From an uncultured Flavobacteriales bacterium (lineage in GTDB: Bacteria > Bacteroidota > Bacteroidia > Flavobacteriales > UBA1820), in assembly GCA_902478645.1 (NCBI GenBank), contig CABSLV010000022.1, positions 1 through 28,019 on the forward strand: 28,019 nucleotides of DNA. Reading direction: 5' to 3'. A program made the translations under genes and the position numbers. The notes below the pieces were generated by a model that saw only the letters and a program-made list of their open reading frames with translations, did not search any database and had not been told where the DNA came from. Positions within the stretch are counted from its first letter, which is position 1. Every line of letters starts with the position of its first letter. Positions 8,146-15,880 of this stretch are shown here, piece after piece.

Positions 8146-10349
8146 AAAGATTGCGCAAATATCTTGCGACAGCGCTGATCCTCTGCTCGCTGACGCTCCC
8201 GGCCCAGAACGACTCCACATGGGTCGGACAATGGATCACGGCCGCCGACTGCCAAAACACCCCCAATACCTGGATCATCCTGCGAAAAACAGTGTCGATA
8301 GACCAGGTACCCAAGCCATTCGAAGCCCGCATCGCGGCCGACTCCAAATACTGGATGTGGATCAACGACTCACTGGTGGTATTCGAAGGCGGGCTCAAAC
8401 GCGGACCGAGCCCCGAAGGGACTTACTACGACGTGGTGGATCTCTCTCCGTATTTGAAAGAAGGAGAGAACACCCTTGCCGTGCTGCTGTGGTATTTCGG
8501 CAAGGACGGCTTCAGCCATAAGTCCAGCGGAAAAGCCGGATTCCTGTTCGATGCGCGCAAAGACGGAGTGAGCATCGTCTCCGACCCCAGTTGGCAGGCG
8601 ACCGTTTACCAGGCTTTCCAGCACACGGGCAAACCGTATCCCAATTATCGCCTGCCGGAGAGCAATATCCGCTACGATGCCCGTTTTGCCCTTCCGGGAT
8701 GGAACACGACGGCTTTCAAAGGGCTTCTTCCCCCGGCCGAAGTCCTGGCCAAAGCCGGAGAGAAACCTTTCGGCCATCTGGTCGAACGCCCCATTCCGTT
8801 GTGGAAAGATTACGGACTGCGGCCCTATGAACAGGTGCACCGTGCGGGCGATACCTTGATCTGCCGCCTGCCCTACAATTGCCAGATGACGCCCTACATC
8901 GAACTGGAAGCCCCTGCCGGAGACACGATCCGTATCCAAACCGACAACTACCGCGGAGGCAGCGAAAACAATGTCCGGGCCGAATACATCACCCGGGAAG
9001 GACTTCAAGCCTACGAAAATCCCGGCTGGATGAACGGGCACTACGTGTGGTACATTCTGCCCGATGGGGTCGAGGTCAAAAAGGTGGCCTTCCGCGAAAC
9101 GGGATACGATACGGAATTTGCCGGGTCGTTCACATGCGACGATCCTTTCTTGAACGAACTGTGGAAAAAAGCCGCCCGCACGCTGTACATCACCATGCGC
9201 GATACGTACTTCGACTGCCCGGACCGCGAACGCGCCCAGTGGTGGGGCGACGCGGTCAACGAGCTGGGGGAAGCCTTTTACGCCCTGTCCCCTTCGTCGC
9301 ACAAACTGGCGGCCAAAGGCATCCGGGAACTGGTGAACTGGCAGCGAGACAACGGCGTACTCTATTCGCCGGTACCGGGTGTGGGGACCAGTGAGCTTCC
9401 TTTGCAAATGCTGGCTTCGATAGGCTGGTACGGATTTTACACGCAGTATTTCTACAGCGGCGATTCCTCTTTCGTGGCCGAAGTCTATGAGCCTGTACAC
9501 CGCTACCTGCATCAGGTATGGCAGGTGGGCGAAGACGGTCTTCCCCTGCTGCGCAAAGGCGACTGGAACTGGGGCGACTGGGGCGAAGACATCGACATGG
9601 GAGTGCTGACCACCTGCTGGTATTACCTTGCGCTGAAAGCCGAACGGGAATTCGCCATTATGCTCGGTCGCAAAGAAGATGCCGAAAAAGACACCCGGAT
9701 GATGGAGAAGATCGAAAAAGCCTTCGACGGAGCCTACTGGACGGGAAGCGTATTCCGCTCCAAGGAATACCAGGGTGCAGACGATGACCGGGCACAAGCC
9801 ATGGCCGTGGTATCGGGACTGGCCTCTGCGGACAAATACCCGGCCTTGACCGAAGCCTTGAAAAAGGAATACCACGCCAGCCCGTACATGGAAAAATACG
9901 TGCTCGAAGCCCTCTTTGTCATGGGTCAGCCCGAAGCAGCCCTGCACCGCATCCACGAACGATATGCCAAAATGATGGGCTACAAGGATTATACAACCCT
10001 GTTCGAAGGATGGGGCATCGGAGCCGAAGGCTTCGGTGGCGGTACGATCAACCATGCCTGGAGCGGCGGACCGCTGACGATGATGAGCCAGAAGGTCGTC
10101 GGCATCGAACCGACCTCCCCGGCTTTCGAGACTTTCCGGGTAGCCCCGCAACTGGGCAAGCTGAAGCACGCCGAAGCCTCGCTGGTTACTGCGGACGGCA
10201 GCCGGATCCGGGTTGCCGTGGAACAAGACGAACAAGGGCGGATGACCATCCGCCTGGAAGTCCCGAAGGGCAAAAAAGCCCAAGTGGTATTCCCCGACGG
10301 GAAAACCCGAAGCGTGGGAGCAGGCACCCATAAACTGACCGGGAAATAA
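8142..10349 (+). CDS. Exported GH78 alpha-L-rhamnosidase, full-length form
   Basis: A 735-residue protein with a signal peptide (about residues 1-22, ending LTLPAQND). Beta-sandwich regions cover about 25-320: WVGQWITAADC opens the first, and AEYITREG and FRETGYDTEFAGSF lie near the last. The (alpha/alpha)6-barrel follows, then a C-terminal beta domain (GRMTIRLEVPKGKKAQVVF). The catalytic signature DCPDRERAQWWGD (358-370) keeps Asp358, the general acid Glu363 and Asp370. TTLFEGWG (618-625) provides Glu622 as the general base. NHAWSGGP is another conserved GH78 segment. Its ATG overlaps the stop of the previous gene (ATGA), indicating translational coupling. Two rhamnosidases of different size in one operon suggest division of labour between linkages. 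It is the last gene of the rha operon. Confidence 0.9.
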   Translation: MKRLRKYLATALILCSLTLPAQNDSTWVGQWITAADCQNTPNTWIILRKTVSIDQVPKPFEARIAADSKYWMWINDSLVVFEGGLKRGPSPEGTYYDVVDLSPYLKEGENTLAVLLWYFGKDGFSHKSSGKAGFLFDARKDGVSIVSDPSWQATVYQAFQHTGKPYPNYRLPESNIRYDARFALPGWNTTAFKGLLPPAEVLAKAGEKPFGHLVERPIPLWKDYGLRPYEQVHRAGDTLICRLPYNCQMTPYIELEAPAGDTIRIQTDNYRGGSENNVRAEYITREGLQAYENPGWMNGHYVWYILPDGVEVKKVAFRETGYDTEFAGSFTCDDPFLNELWKKAARTLYITMRDTYFDCPDRERAQWWGDAVNELGEAFYALSPSSHKLAAKGIRELVNWQRDNGVLYSPVPGVGTSELPLQMLASIGWYGFYTQYFYSGDSSFVAEVYEPVHRYLHQVWQVGEDGLPLLRKGDWNWGDWGEDIDMGVLTTCWYYLALKAEREFAIMLGRKEDAEKDTRMMEKIEKAFDGAYWTGSVFRSKEYQGADDDRAQAMAVVSGLASADKYPALTEALKKEYHASPYMEKYVLEALFVMGQPEAALHRIHERYAKMMGYKDYTTLFEGWGIGAEGFGGGTINHAWSGGPLTMMSQKVVGIEPTSPAFETFRVAPQLGKLKHAEASLVTADGSRIRVAVEQDEQGRMTIRLEVPKGKKAQVVFPDGKTRSVGAGTHKLTGK

Positions 10350-10372
10350 GATCCCGGGGGATCTCCGCCGGT

Positions 10373-10390
10373 CGCTACCAAGCGTTTTTT
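10373..10390 (+). terminator. Weak candidate terminator of the rha operon
   Basis: CGCT-ACCA-AGCG forms a 4-bp stem followed directly by six T residues. The stem is short, so it may terminate only partly. Another small palindrome (AGATCCC/GGGATCT, 10349-10364) precedes it. Confidence 0.3.
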
Positions 10391-10414
10391 GCCCGCCGGT
10401 GGGACATGAAAAAA

Positions 10415-10446
10415 ATTGCACATATGGCCGCCAGGGCGTAAATTTG
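10415..10446 (+). promoter_or_regulatory. purB promoter (ATTG, 20 nt, TAAATTTG)
   Basis: ATTG at 10415-10418 is followed after 20 nt by TAAATTTG (10439-10446). This is a close match to the Bacteroidetes consensus TTTG-N19-21-TAnnTTTG. The ATG of purB lies 35 nt downstream. The promoter overlaps a potential upstream in-frame TTG start at 10416 and thereby argues against it. Confidence 0.75.
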
Positions 10447-10481
10447 TCGCTCGATTAGCGAAAAAACAAAGACCGAAAAAT

Positions 10482-11831
10482 ATGGAACTCTCCCCCCTCA
10501 CTGCGCTCTGTCCCCTGGACGGGCGCTACCGCACCACCGGCGAAACGCTGGCCCCGTACTTTTCCGAATACGGCCTGATACGTTACCGCGTACAGGTGGA
10601 AGTAGAATACTTCATCGCCCTGTGCGGACTGGGTGCGCAGCTGCCCCAACTGGCCGGCGTACCGGAAAGCGCATTTGCCGATCTGCGCCGCCTCTACACC
10701 GACTTTTCCCTCGAGGACGCCCAACGGATCAAGGACATCGAAAAAACGACCAACCACGATGTAAAAGCGGTCGAGTACTTCCTCAAGGAACAGTTCGCCC
10801 GCCTGGGGCTGGAGCGCTACAAGGAATTCATCCATTTCGGCCTCACCTCGCAGGACATCAACAACACGGCCGTTCCCCTGTCCCTCAAACAGGCCGTAGC
10901 CGAAGTCTACCTGCCGGAACTCCACGGACTGATCGAACGACTGGAAGAACGGGCCTCGGAGTGGGACGACATCCCGATGCTGGCGCACACGCACGGACAA
11001 CCGGCTTCGCCCACCCGACTGGGAAAAGAGATCCGGGTGTTCTCCCAGCGCCTGCACGTTCAGGTGGAGATGCTGGAGAAACTGCCCTACGGAGCCAAGT
11101 TCGGCGGGGCGACGGGCAACTTCAATGCCCACAAAGCCGCTTTCCCGGCCGTGGACTGGAATGCTTTCGCGCGGGACTTCGTCGAGGGCACCCTGGGGCT
11201 GAAACGTTCGTACCCCACCACGCAGATAGAACATTACGACTTGTGCGCCGCCCTGTGCGACAACCTCAAACGCATCAACAACATCCTGATCGACCTGGAT
11301 CGGGACATGTGGACCTACATCTCGATGGAATACTTCCACCAGCAGATAAAAGCCGGTGAAGTAGGTTCGAGCGCCATGCCGCACAAGGTAAACCCCATCG
11401 ACTTCGAAAATTCGGAAGGCAACCTCGGCGTAGCCAATGCCCTGTGGGTGCACCTGGCCGGGAAGCTGCCCATCTCGCGGATGCAGCGCGACCTGACCGA
11501 CTCCACTGTACTGCGCAACATCGGCGTTCCGCTGGGACATTCCCTGCTGGCGATCCGCTCTACGCTCAAGGGGCTCAACAAACTGATCGTCCACCGGGAA
11601 AAGATCATCGCCGACCTGGACAACAACTGGGCGGTAGTGGCCGAAGCCATCCAGACCGTACTGCGGCGCGAAGGCTACCCCAACCCCTACGAGACGCTCA
11701 AAGCCCTCACGCGGACCAATGCCAAGATCACCAAGGAAAGCATCCGGGAATTTATCGACACCCTCGAGGTGTCCGAGGACGTCAAAGACGAGCTCCGGGG
11801 CTTCTCTCCCCTGAACTACACCGGATACTGA
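10482..11831 (+). CDS. purB: Adenylosuccinate lyase
   Basis: A 449-residue cytoplasmic enzyme of the fumarase/aspartase superfamily. It acts twice in purine synthesis: SAICAR to AICAR plus fumarate, and adenylosuccinate to AMP plus fumarate. It opens with SPLTALCPLDGRY, the usual PurB start. AHTHGQPASPT (168-178) contains His171, and the mobile signature loop GSSAMPHKVNPIDFEN (295-310) contains the catalytic Ser and the conserved HK. It is of the E. coli-like PurB type by these segments and length (E. coli 456). I chose the ATG at 10482 because the longer frame would start inside the promoter. It stands alone, with its own promoter and a strong terminator, and is convergent with the nitrilase gene. 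Confidence 0.96.
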   Translation: MELSPLTALCPLDGRYRTTGETLAPYFSEYGLIRYRVQVEVEYFIALCGLGAQLPQLAGVPESAFADLRRLYTDFSLEDAQRIKDIEKTTNHDVKAVEYFLKEQFARLGLERYKEFIHFGLTSQDINNTAVPLSLKQAVAEVYLPELHGLIERLEERASEWDDIPMLAHTHGQPASPTRLGKEIRVFSQRLHVQVEMLEKLPYGAKFGGATGNFNAHKAAFPAVDWNAFARDFVEGTLGLKRSYPTTQIEHYDLCAALCDNLKRINNILIDLDRDMWTYISMEYFHQQIKAGEVGSSAMPHKVNPIDFENSEGNLGVANALWVHLAGKLPISRMQRDLTDSTVLRNIGVPLGHSLLAIRSTLKGLNKLIVHREKIIADLDNNWAVVAEAIQTVLRREGYPNPYETLKALTRTNAKITKESIREFIDTLEVSEDVKDELRGFSPLNYTGY

Positions 11832-11865
11832 TCACAACCGACCGGGACAGTCCCGGAAACAAAAC

Positions 11866-11908
11866 AAGCCCGAAAAAGCCCCTCCTTCGAGGGGCTTTTT
11901 CGGGCTTT
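11866..11908 (+). terminator. Strong (probably bidirectional) terminator after purB
   Basis: The arms AAGCCCGAAAAAGCCCCT (11866-11883) and AGGGGCTTTTTCGGGCTT (11890-11907) form a perfect 18-bp stem with a 6-nt loop. A/T runs inside both arms allow termination from either side. The convergent minus-strand gene ends at 11944. Two smaller hairpins flank it, at 11842-11856 and 11916-11939. Confidence 0.9.
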
Positions 11909-11943
11909 ATCGATTCCGGGACAGGGCAGCCCTGTCCGGACAT

Positions 11944-12924
11944 TTACCCGCGGGAGGATTCTTCGTCCCGGAGGAGCACTCCGTCTTTCCACGCTACTTT
12001 CTGCACCGGAGTATGCGCCATTCCGACGATCTCCCGGTACAAGTCCGGCCGGCGCGCCTGAAGGTAACGGGTCCCTCCGGCCCGTTCTATCTTGTCTTCC
12101 GTAAGCGTAGCCAGGCAAAAATCGTCGCCCAAGGCCCGGCATTCGGCCACCACGTCCCCGAATGGATCCAGGATCATCGAACAGCCGTTCTTCACTTCGT
12201 GGTAATCCATTCCTATCGGATTGGAAAAAACGACATACACCGCATTGTCATAAGCACGCGAAGGGAGCCATTTCATCAGCCAGGCACGGCCTTTGAGCCC
12301 ATCGAACTCCATCCGGAGTGAAGTGGGATCGGTCTCCCTGTTCCGCCACAATTCCGGATCGATGTATCCGGCCCCCGGCCGCGGCGAAGGCGTACACATG
12401 GTCACATGCGGCATGAAGATGATCTGCGCCCCCAACAATTTGGTAGCCCGGACATTTTCAAAGATGTTGTTGTCGTAACATACGAGAATACCACATTTCC
12501 AACCCTTCAGATCGAACACCACATACCGGTCGCCCGGGGTGAGCGCCGGATGGATAAACGGATGCAGCTTGCGGTACTTTGCCTTCAGTCCCGTGCCATC
12601 GACACAGATATGCGCCTTGTACAGGCGGCCGTCGTCCCCCCGTTCGAAGAATCCGGCCAGCAAAGCCACCCCCGTTTCGCGAGCTATCCGGATCAGTTCC
12701 TGCGTGGAGGGACCGTCAGGGATGGGTTCCGCGATCCGGGCAAGCTGGTCGCGGGTCAGGTCCTTGGCAAAGGTATACCCGCAGACCGAACACTCGTGAA
12801 AGGCCACCACGTCCGCCCCGGCCTTCCCGGCCAAGGCACACATGCGGCGGATAACCGACAGGTTGTAGGCCTTGTCATTGTCGCGCGCTTCGAACTGGAC
12901 CGAAGCTACCTTGATGTTTTCCAT
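11944..12924 (-). CDS. Carbon-nitrogen hydrolase (nitrilase superfamily amidase)
   Basis: A 326-residue cytoplasmic protein with the Glu-Lys-Cys triad of the nitrilase superfamily: Glu44 in AFHECSVCGY, Lys119 in KYRKLHPF and Cys149 in GILVCYDNNIFEN. Known members hydrolyse amide or carbamoyl C-N bonds, for example N-carbamoylputrescine or omega-amides. The actual substrate cannot be read from the sequence. Compared with minimal members (about 260-280 residues) it carries an insertion after the Cys motif (around 170-200, TPSPRPGAGYIDPELWRNR) and an extended C-terminus. It is separated from gpmA by only 21 nt on the same strand, so it is probably cotranscribed with it. That pairing with a glycolytic enzyme is not explained by any pathway I know. 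Confidence 0.85.
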   Translation of the reverse strand: MENIKVASVQFEARDNDKAYNLSVIRRMCALAGKAGADVVAFHECSVCGYTFAKDLTRDQLARIAEPIPDGPSTQELIRIARETGVALLAGFFERGDDGRLYKAHICVDGTGLKAKYRKLHPFIHPALTPGDRYVVFDLKGWKCGILVCYDNNIFENVRATKLLGAQIIFMPHVTMCTPSPRPGAGYIDPELWRNRETDPTSLRMEFDGLKGRAWLMKWLPSRAYDNAVYVVFSNPIGMDYHEVKNGCSMILDPFGDVVAECRALGDDFCLATLTEDKIERAGGTRYLQARRPDLYREIVGMAHTPVQKVAWKDGVLLRDEESSRG

Positions 12925-12945
12925 CCTGCTCTTCTCCGCCAGAGG

Positions 12946-13692
12946 CTATTTCTTTTTCCCTTGGTTGGCCACGGCCTCCATCAGACGCTTGATTTCCTCG
13001 GGATCCCCCAGGAAATAGTCCTTTTGAAGGCGGAGGCTGTCGTCAAATTCGAAAACATACGGCACGGCGGTAGGCAGGTTCAGATTGACGATGTCTTGGT
13101 CGGAGATACCCTTGAGGTGCTTGATGATCCCGCGCAGACTGTTGCCGTGCGCCGCGACGATGATCTGGTCGGCAACCGCGAGCGTGGGGAATATCACACA
13201 GTGCCAATACGGCATGATGCGCTCGATGGTGTCCTTGAGCGACTCGGTACGGGGCAACTCGGCATCCGGCACCTGACGGTAACGGGGATCATGCCGCGGG
13301 TTGCGCGGATCGTCCTCCGAAAGCGGCAAAGGTGCCACGTCGTAGCTCCGCCGCCAGATGAGTACCTGCTGATCGCCGTATTGGGCGGCTGTTTCGGCCT
13401 TGTTCAGCCCCTGAAGCTGGCCATAGTGCTTTTCATTCAAACGCCAGGATTTCTCGACCGGGATCCAGTCCTGATCCATCTGCTCCAGTACGCAGTTCAA
13501 CGTCCTGACAGCCCGTTTGAGGTACGAAGTGAAGGCTTTTTCGAAGACAAATCCTTCCTTTTTCAGCAGATCGCCGGCTCGACGGGCTTCCTCGATGCCC
13601 TTTTCCGTCAAGTCCACATCCGTCCAACCGGTAAAACGGTTTTCCCTGTTCCATGTGCTCTCGCCATGGCGCAGCAGTACGATTTTTTTCAT
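12946..13692 (-). CDS. gpmA: 2,3-bisphosphoglycerate-dependent phosphoglycerate mutase
   Basis: A 248-residue histidine phosphatase-superfamily enzyme that interconverts 3- and 2-phosphoglycerate in glycolysis. The phosphohistidine motif LLRHGESTWN contains His9. RLNEKHYGQLQG contains the acid/base Glu87. AAHGNSLRGI contains the second His182. FTGWTDVDLTEKG is the standard dPGM segment. Length equals the family norm (about 250), and the C-terminal tail is lysine-rich (NQGKKK). It lies 56 nt downstream of the CNNM gene and 21 nt upstream of the nitrilase gene, all on the minus strand. I see no clear promoter box directly before it, so it may depend on the promoter at 15117-15147. Confidence 0.95.
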   Translation of the reverse strand: MKKIVLLRHGESTWNRENRFTGWTDVDLTEKGIEEARRAGDLLKKEGFVFEKAFTSYLKRAVRTLNCVLEQMDQDWIPVEKSWRLNEKHYGQLQGLNKAETAAQYGDQQVLIWRRSYDVAPLPLSEDDPRNPRHDPRYRQVPDAELPRTESLKDTIERIMPYWHCVIFPTLAVADQIIVAAHGNSLRGIIKHLKGISDQDIVNLNLPTAVPYVFEFDDSLRLQKDYFLGDPEEIKRLMEAVANQGKKK

Positions 13693-13748
13693 ACGATACG
13701 TTATTAGGTTTTTGTTGTTTCTTTCCTGTTTATCCGCCCCTCGGCCGG

Positions 13749-15059
13749 TCAGTCGTCCTGGTCTCCTGCTCCGGGATCCCCCTGGGATCTGTCACCCCGG
13801 CGGGTAACCAGCACTTTGTCGATCCGTGCTCCGTCCATATCGACCACTTCCATCTCCAGCCCCTGCCAGAGAAAACGCTCGCCCGTCTTGGGCACATGCT
13901 GGAGTACAGCCAGGATCAGACCGCTGATCGTCTTGTAATTGTGGCGGGAAAACAAGTCCTCCATATCGAGCGTATCGAGCAGCTCATAGAACGGGCATTG
14001 CCCGTCCACCAGCAGCGAACCGTCTTCCCGGCGGACGATCGGCTGTTCGCCATCCTCCTGAGGAATGCCGCCCAGCAAGCCTTTCACCACATCCTTGAGG
14101 GTAACGATGCCCTCCACGCTGCCGAATTCGTCGATGACGATCCCGCACTTGAGTTTCGAAGTCTTCAAGGTATCCATTGCCCGATAGACACTCATGTTCT
14201 CCGGCAGGTATTCCGCTGGGCGCATGATCTTCTCGAGCTGGAATTCCGGATCGGAAGCATGGGCAAACAAGTCCTTGAGATGGATTACCCCCACGATCTC
14301 ATCGAGCGAGCCATTGCACACCGGATAGACGTTGTACACATGGGTGCGTACCAGTTCGCGCAGGTACTGCGCATCCCGGCGGATATCCAGCCATACGATG
14401 TCGCTGCGGTGAGTCATAATGGAAGCGATGTCCATGTCGCCCAGCGAAAACACGCGTTCGACGATCTCGTGTTCCACCGGGTCGATCTGCCCGCCTTGGG
14501 CACTTTGGGCCACGACGGCTTTCACTTCCTCTTCGGTAACCACATCGTCCTTGCGATCCCGCAGCCCCAACATCCGCGATACGGCCGAGGTACTGGCCGA
14601 GAGCACCCATACGAACGGCGAAGCGATCCGCGAGAGGAGATCCATCACCGGAGCGATGAGTTTGGCAGCACTCTCCGACACGCTGAGCCCGATGCGTTTG
14701 GGCACCAGTTCGCCGAAGATCAAGGTAAGGTAGGTCACCAGGATGACGATAAGGGTCTGGGCGATCCCGAGGCTGTACGGTGCCAGCGGTTCGATGTGGG
14801 CGATCCACACGGCCACGTATCCGGCGAGCATCTCCCCGGAAAAAAGTCCCGTCAGGATACCGATCAAGGTGATGCCGATCTGGATGGTCGAGAGGAAGCG
14901 GTCGGGGTTTTCCGCCAGACGCAAGGCCGTGCGGGCCGGTTTGCTGCCGTTCTTGGCGTCGATCTCCAAACGAGCCCGCCGCGAAGAGATGATGGCGATC
15001 TCCGACATGGAAAATACGCCGTTGAGCAAGATGAGTCCGAGAATGATGAATATTTCCAT
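13749..15059 (-). CDS. CNNM/CBS-domain membrane protein (HlyC/CorC family)
   Basis: A 436-residue inner-membrane protein. The N-terminal CNNM (DUF21) domain covers about 1-195, with hydrophobic segments near 2-24, 58-75, 78-95 and 100-118 and the acidic motif FGELVPKRIG (115-124). Two CBS repeats follow at about 210-270 (IMTHRSDIVWLD) and 277-330 (GIVIDEFGSVEGIVT). A CorC_HlyC domain at about 340-420 ends the protein. Relatives act in Mg2+/Co2+ efflux or homeostasis; older 'hemolysin' names are misleading. I start at the ATG at 15059, right before the hydrophobic segment. A longer frame would add 20 residues that lie between the promoter box and the start. It is first in the minus-strand group with gpmA and the amidase gene. 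Confidence 0.88.
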   Translation of the reverse strand: MEIFIILGLILLNGVFSMSEIAIISSRRARLEIDAKNGSKPARTALRLAENPDRFLSTIQIGITLIGILTGLFSGEMLAGYVAVWIAHIEPLAPYSLGIAQTLIVILVTYLTLIFGELVPKRIGLSVSESAAKLIAPVMDLLSRIASPFVWVLSASTSAVSRMLGLRDRKDDVVTEEEVKAVVAQSAQGGQIDPVEHEIVERVFSLGDMDIASIMTHRSDIVWLDIRRDAQYLRELVRTHVYNVYPVCNGSLDEIVGVIHLKDLFAHASDPEFQLEKIMRPAEYLPENMSVYRAMDTLKTSKLKCGIVIDEFGSVEGIVTLKDVVKGLLGGIPQEDGEQPIVRREDGSLLVDGQCPFYELLDTLDMEDLFSRHNYKTISGLILAVLQHVPKTGERFLWQGLEMEVVDMDGARIDKVLVTRRGDRSQGDPGAGDQDD

Positions 15060-15116
15060 ATTTGTTTTTTTCGAATTACACACAACAGGAGTCCGATGCT
15101 CCGGAATGTCAAAGGT

Positions 15117-15147
15117 CAAAAATACGCAAAGCCGAGCGCAGCGGCAA
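15117..15147 (-). promoter_or_regulatory. Promoter of the CNNM gene, inside a repeat unit
   Basis: The minus strand has TTG (15147-15145), a 20-nt spacer and TATTTTTG (15124-15117), a good match to the Bacteroidetes consensus. The leader to the ATG at 15059 would be about 50 nt. The TTG and part of the spacer lie in the first copy of the 87-nt repeat. Confidence 0.7.
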
Positions 15148-15294
15148 GGGGGAAAACAAACTTTTCATCCAAGCCGATGCCGAGGTGCATCCTGTTTTAT
15201 CCAAAAACAGGGAAAACCGAACGCAGCGGCCGTGGGGGAAAACGAACTTTTCGTCCCAAACCGATGCCGAGGTGCATCCTGTTTTATCCAAAAC
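15128..15294. repeat. Two tandem 87-nt repeat units in the 353-nt CNNM-rpiB spacer
   Basis: The gene-free stretch 15060-15412 is filled mainly by these repeats. Unit A spans about 15128-15206 and unit B about 15213-15294, with a period of 87 nt. Shared blocks include AACGCAGCGGC/GAGCGCAGCGGC, a GGGGGAAAAC block, CTTTTC, and GCCGAGGTGCATC (15179-15191 and 15266-15278) followed by CTGTTTTATCCAAAA. On the minus strand the core reads GATGCACCTCGGC, nearly the same as GATGCGCCTCGGC in the repeats at the right end of the window. The rest of the spacer holds the CNNM promoter and the rpiB -7 box. I see no gene in it. Confidence 0.85.
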
Positions 15295-15372
15295 CGCCGT
15301 AAAAAGACCCCGGTCTTCGTTATTTTACCGCAATTTCATCCCGCCATTGGCCTTTGTCCCGAAAAATAGCCC

Positions 15373-15380
15373 TACCTTTG
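15373..15380 (+). promoter_or_regulatory. Candidate -7 box of the rpiB-rnr-tadA operon
   Basis: TACCTTTG matches TAnnTTTG and ends 32 nt before the rpiB ATG. Upstream, TTG (15347-15349) is 23 nt away and TTTG (15353-15356) 16 nt away, so neither has the ideal spacing. Confidence 0.5.
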
Positions 15381-15412
15381 TACATAAGGTAACTCAACAA
15401 CATATACGAGCC

Positions 15413-15847
15413 ATGAAAATAGCCTTGGGAAGCGACCACGCTGGCGTGGACTACAAAAAAGCCATCGCAGAACACCTGCGCGGCAAGGGCATCGAAACCC
15501 TCGATTTCGGACCATTCACCACCGACGCGGTGGATTACCCCGATTACATCCACCCCGTAGCCCGCGCCGTGGAAAGCGGCCAAGCGGACCTGGGCATCAC
15601 CCTTTGCGGGTCGGGCAACGGCGCCGCCATGACCGCCAACAAACACGCCGGCATCCGCGCCGCCCTCTGCTGGACTCCGGAGCTGGCTTCGCTGGCCCGC
15701 CACCACAACGATGCCAATGTGCTGGACATCCCCGCACGTTTTGTCAGCCTGTACCAGGCTCTGGAAATGGTGGACGTATTCCTGGCCGAGCCTTTCGACG
15801 GGGGACGGCACCAGCGCCGCATCGAGAAGATCCCCGTAAAGGACTGA
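15413..15847 (+). CDS. rpiB: Ribose-5-phosphate isomerase B
   Basis: A 144-residue enzyme of the RpiB/LacAB family that interconverts ribose 5-phosphate and ribulose 5-phosphate in the pentose phosphate pathway. The opening ALGSDHAG (4-11) gives the phosphate/substrate residues Asp8 and His9. GITLCGSGNG (61-70) contains the catalytic Cys65 and its anion hole. RHHNDANVL contains His98/His99. These fit E. coli RpiB Cys66 and His99. The ATG at 15413 is chosen because it starts exactly at the conserved MKIALGSDHAG. A longer frame would read through the tandem repeats and the promoter box. It is first in an apparent operon, with rnr beginning 33 nt after its stop. Confidence 0.95.
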   Translation: MKIALGSDHAGVDYKKAIAEHLRGKGIETLDFGPFTTDAVDYPDYIHPVARAVESGQADLGITLCGSGNGAAMTANKHAGIRAALCWTPELASLARHHNDANVLDIPARFVSLYQALEMVDVFLAEPFDGGRHQRRIEKIPVKD

Positions 15848-15880
15848 TGCGCTCCATGCGCTCGTAAAGCATTCAAGAGC

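Noticed and set aside
10416..10481. Upstream in-frame TTG start for purB
   Set aside because: It falls on the TTG of the promoter, and the conserved PurB N-terminus begins at the ATG at 10482.
15062..15412. N-terminal extension of RpiB reading through the spacer repeats
   Set aside because: The extension only translates the tandem repeats (ADAEVHPVLSK twice) and the -7 box; RpiB starts at MKIALGSDHAG.
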